DNA from: Verminephrobacter eiseniae EF01-2
Lineage (GTDB): Bacteria > Pseudomonadota > Gammaproteobacteria > Burkholderiales > Burkholderiaceae_C
Direction: 5' to 3'
Assembly: GCF_000015565.1 (NCBI RefSeq)
Contig: NC_008786.1
Location: 248,001 to 312,000 of the forward strand
Length of the DNA stretch: 64,000 bases
Numbering within the stretch: the first letter of the stretch is position 1; every line of letters starts with the position of its first letter. The notes under the pieces are model-generated. The model was not told the DNA's origin. It saw nothing but the letters and a program-made list of their open reading frames with translations, and made no database searches. The position numbers and the translations under genes are program-made. Of the stretch, positions 63,539 through 64,000 are shown in pieces.

Positions 63539-64000
63539 TCAGCCGTTCCCGGGGTCTGTGGCAAGGGTGCCGACATCAGCACCGCCCGAAGTGACTGTCT
63601 CATCCCGCATTTGTCCCACGGCAAACAGTACCGCCAAGCAATCGAGTTTCTGCGTGATTTCTGACGACAAACCTGCTGTCGGTGCGAGCGGCACCAAACG
63701 GTGCAGTTCGCCTTTGGTCAACAGCATCGCCCCGCCCATCCTGGCTGCCAATTTTCTGAAAAATTCTTCCGCCACCGTGCTTAGCTTTCGCCGCTCGGTC
63801 TTGGCCTCCCACACCAAACGCATGGCGTCGGGAGGAGAGTTGGTCCAGGCTTGGTAATCGTTCCGTGCGCCATCGAAAACCTGCTCTGTGATGACTTCGG
63901 CCAAGGCTTCTTCAATCGACGAGTGCGTCTCGTCAGCCAACGAATCGTCAGATGGGTATTCGTTCCGGGCATAGGTGCGCAACAGATCCGGGGTTATGAA
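63539..64000 (-). CDS. C-terminal part of an unidentified protein (partial)
   Basis: The frame is open at the right edge of the window, so the N-terminus lies outside. The 153 visible residues begin FITPDLLRTYARNEYPSDDS and contain EALAEVITEQVFDGARNDYQ and TERRKLSTVAEEFFRKLAAR. The segment looks largely helical and charged, with no signal peptide or catalytic motif that I can identify. Composition is less GC-biased than the ABC-F gene before it. I do not recognise a family. The 257 bp between it and the ABC-F gene hold only very short frames. Confidence 0.6.
   Translation of the reverse strand, partial: FITPDLLRTYARNEYPSDDSLADETHSSIEEALAEVITEQVFDGARNDYQAWTNSPPDAMRLVWEAKTERRKLSTVAEEFFRKLAARMGGAMLLTKGELHRLVPLAPTAGLSSEITQKLDCLAVLFAVGQMRDETVTSGGADVGTLATDPGNG

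Overview
The window is GC-rich, densely coded DNA with many 4-bp start/stop overlaps, Bug-type solute receptors, an intracellular polyhydroxyalkanoate depolymerase and a dapC-dapD-pilU-dapE-prmB block. Together these suggest a betaproteobacterium of the order Burkholderiales, probably Comamonadaceae (Acidovorax/Verminephrobacter-like). This assignment is inference from gene content, because no rRNA or other phylogenetic marker lies in the window.

Bases 1-13600 are a CoA-thioester catabolic island. A plus-strand run encodes the end of a short-chain dehydrogenase, an acyl-CoA dehydrogenase, a 3-hydroxyacyl-CoA dehydrogenase and a separate 3HCDH C-terminal-domain protein. A minus-strand run encodes two CaiB-type CoA transferases/racemases, an enoyl-CoA hydratase, a DUF35 zinc-ribbon protein, an acyl-CoA dehydrogenase, an Ltp2-like thiolase-fold protein, a MaoC hydratase and a Bug receptor. 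A further crotonase, a dienoyl-CoA-reductase-like SDR and a second Bug receptor lie between them. The likely job is uptake, CoA activation and beta-oxidation-like breakdown of an unidentified carboxylic acid.

Bases 14370-29045 are a Tad (Flp-type) pilus/secretion locus: class III prepilin-like and TadE/TadG-like proteins, CpaB/RcpC, a CpaC/RcpA secretin with two extra C-terminal SH3-like domains, an FHA-TadA ATPase fusion, TadB, TadC, a DUF192 protein, a lipoprotein and an exported protein. No TadZ/CpaE, TadV prepilin peptidase or TadD was recognised. The last TadE-like gene overlaps the start of the first toxin gene.

Bases 28941-39939 are the most striking part. A unit of about 3.24 kb is repeated in tandem three times. 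Each unit encodes a Sec-signal-bearing polymorphic toxin (leader, helical stalk, HINT autoprocessing domain, PD-(D/E)xK PoNe-like nuclease) followed 1 bp later by a DUF1911-type (PoNi-like) immunity protein. A fourth, toxin-less immunity gene follows, then a decayed nuclease domain fused to a DUF1444-like protein, and two small exported or membrane proteins. The toxin bodies and the immunity C-termini are almost identical between copies. Variation is concentrated in the toxin C-terminus and the immunity N-terminal half, as expected for diversifying toxin/immunity pairs homogenised on both sides. With the adjoining Tad apparatus this looks like a candidate contact-dependent antibacterial system.

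Bases 41970-63280 are mostly housekeeping: prpE, an isochorismatase-like hydrolase, a cystathionine gamma-synthase-family enzyme, sbcB, a third Bug receptor, argE, a saccharopine-dehydrogenase-like oxidoreductase divergent from an Lrp/AsnC regulator, dusA, phaZ (with a tandem TTGC-N3-GCAA operator candidate), rnfB, dapC, dapD, pilU, dapE, prmB and an ABC-F ATPase. The window ends inside an unidentified minus-strand gene.
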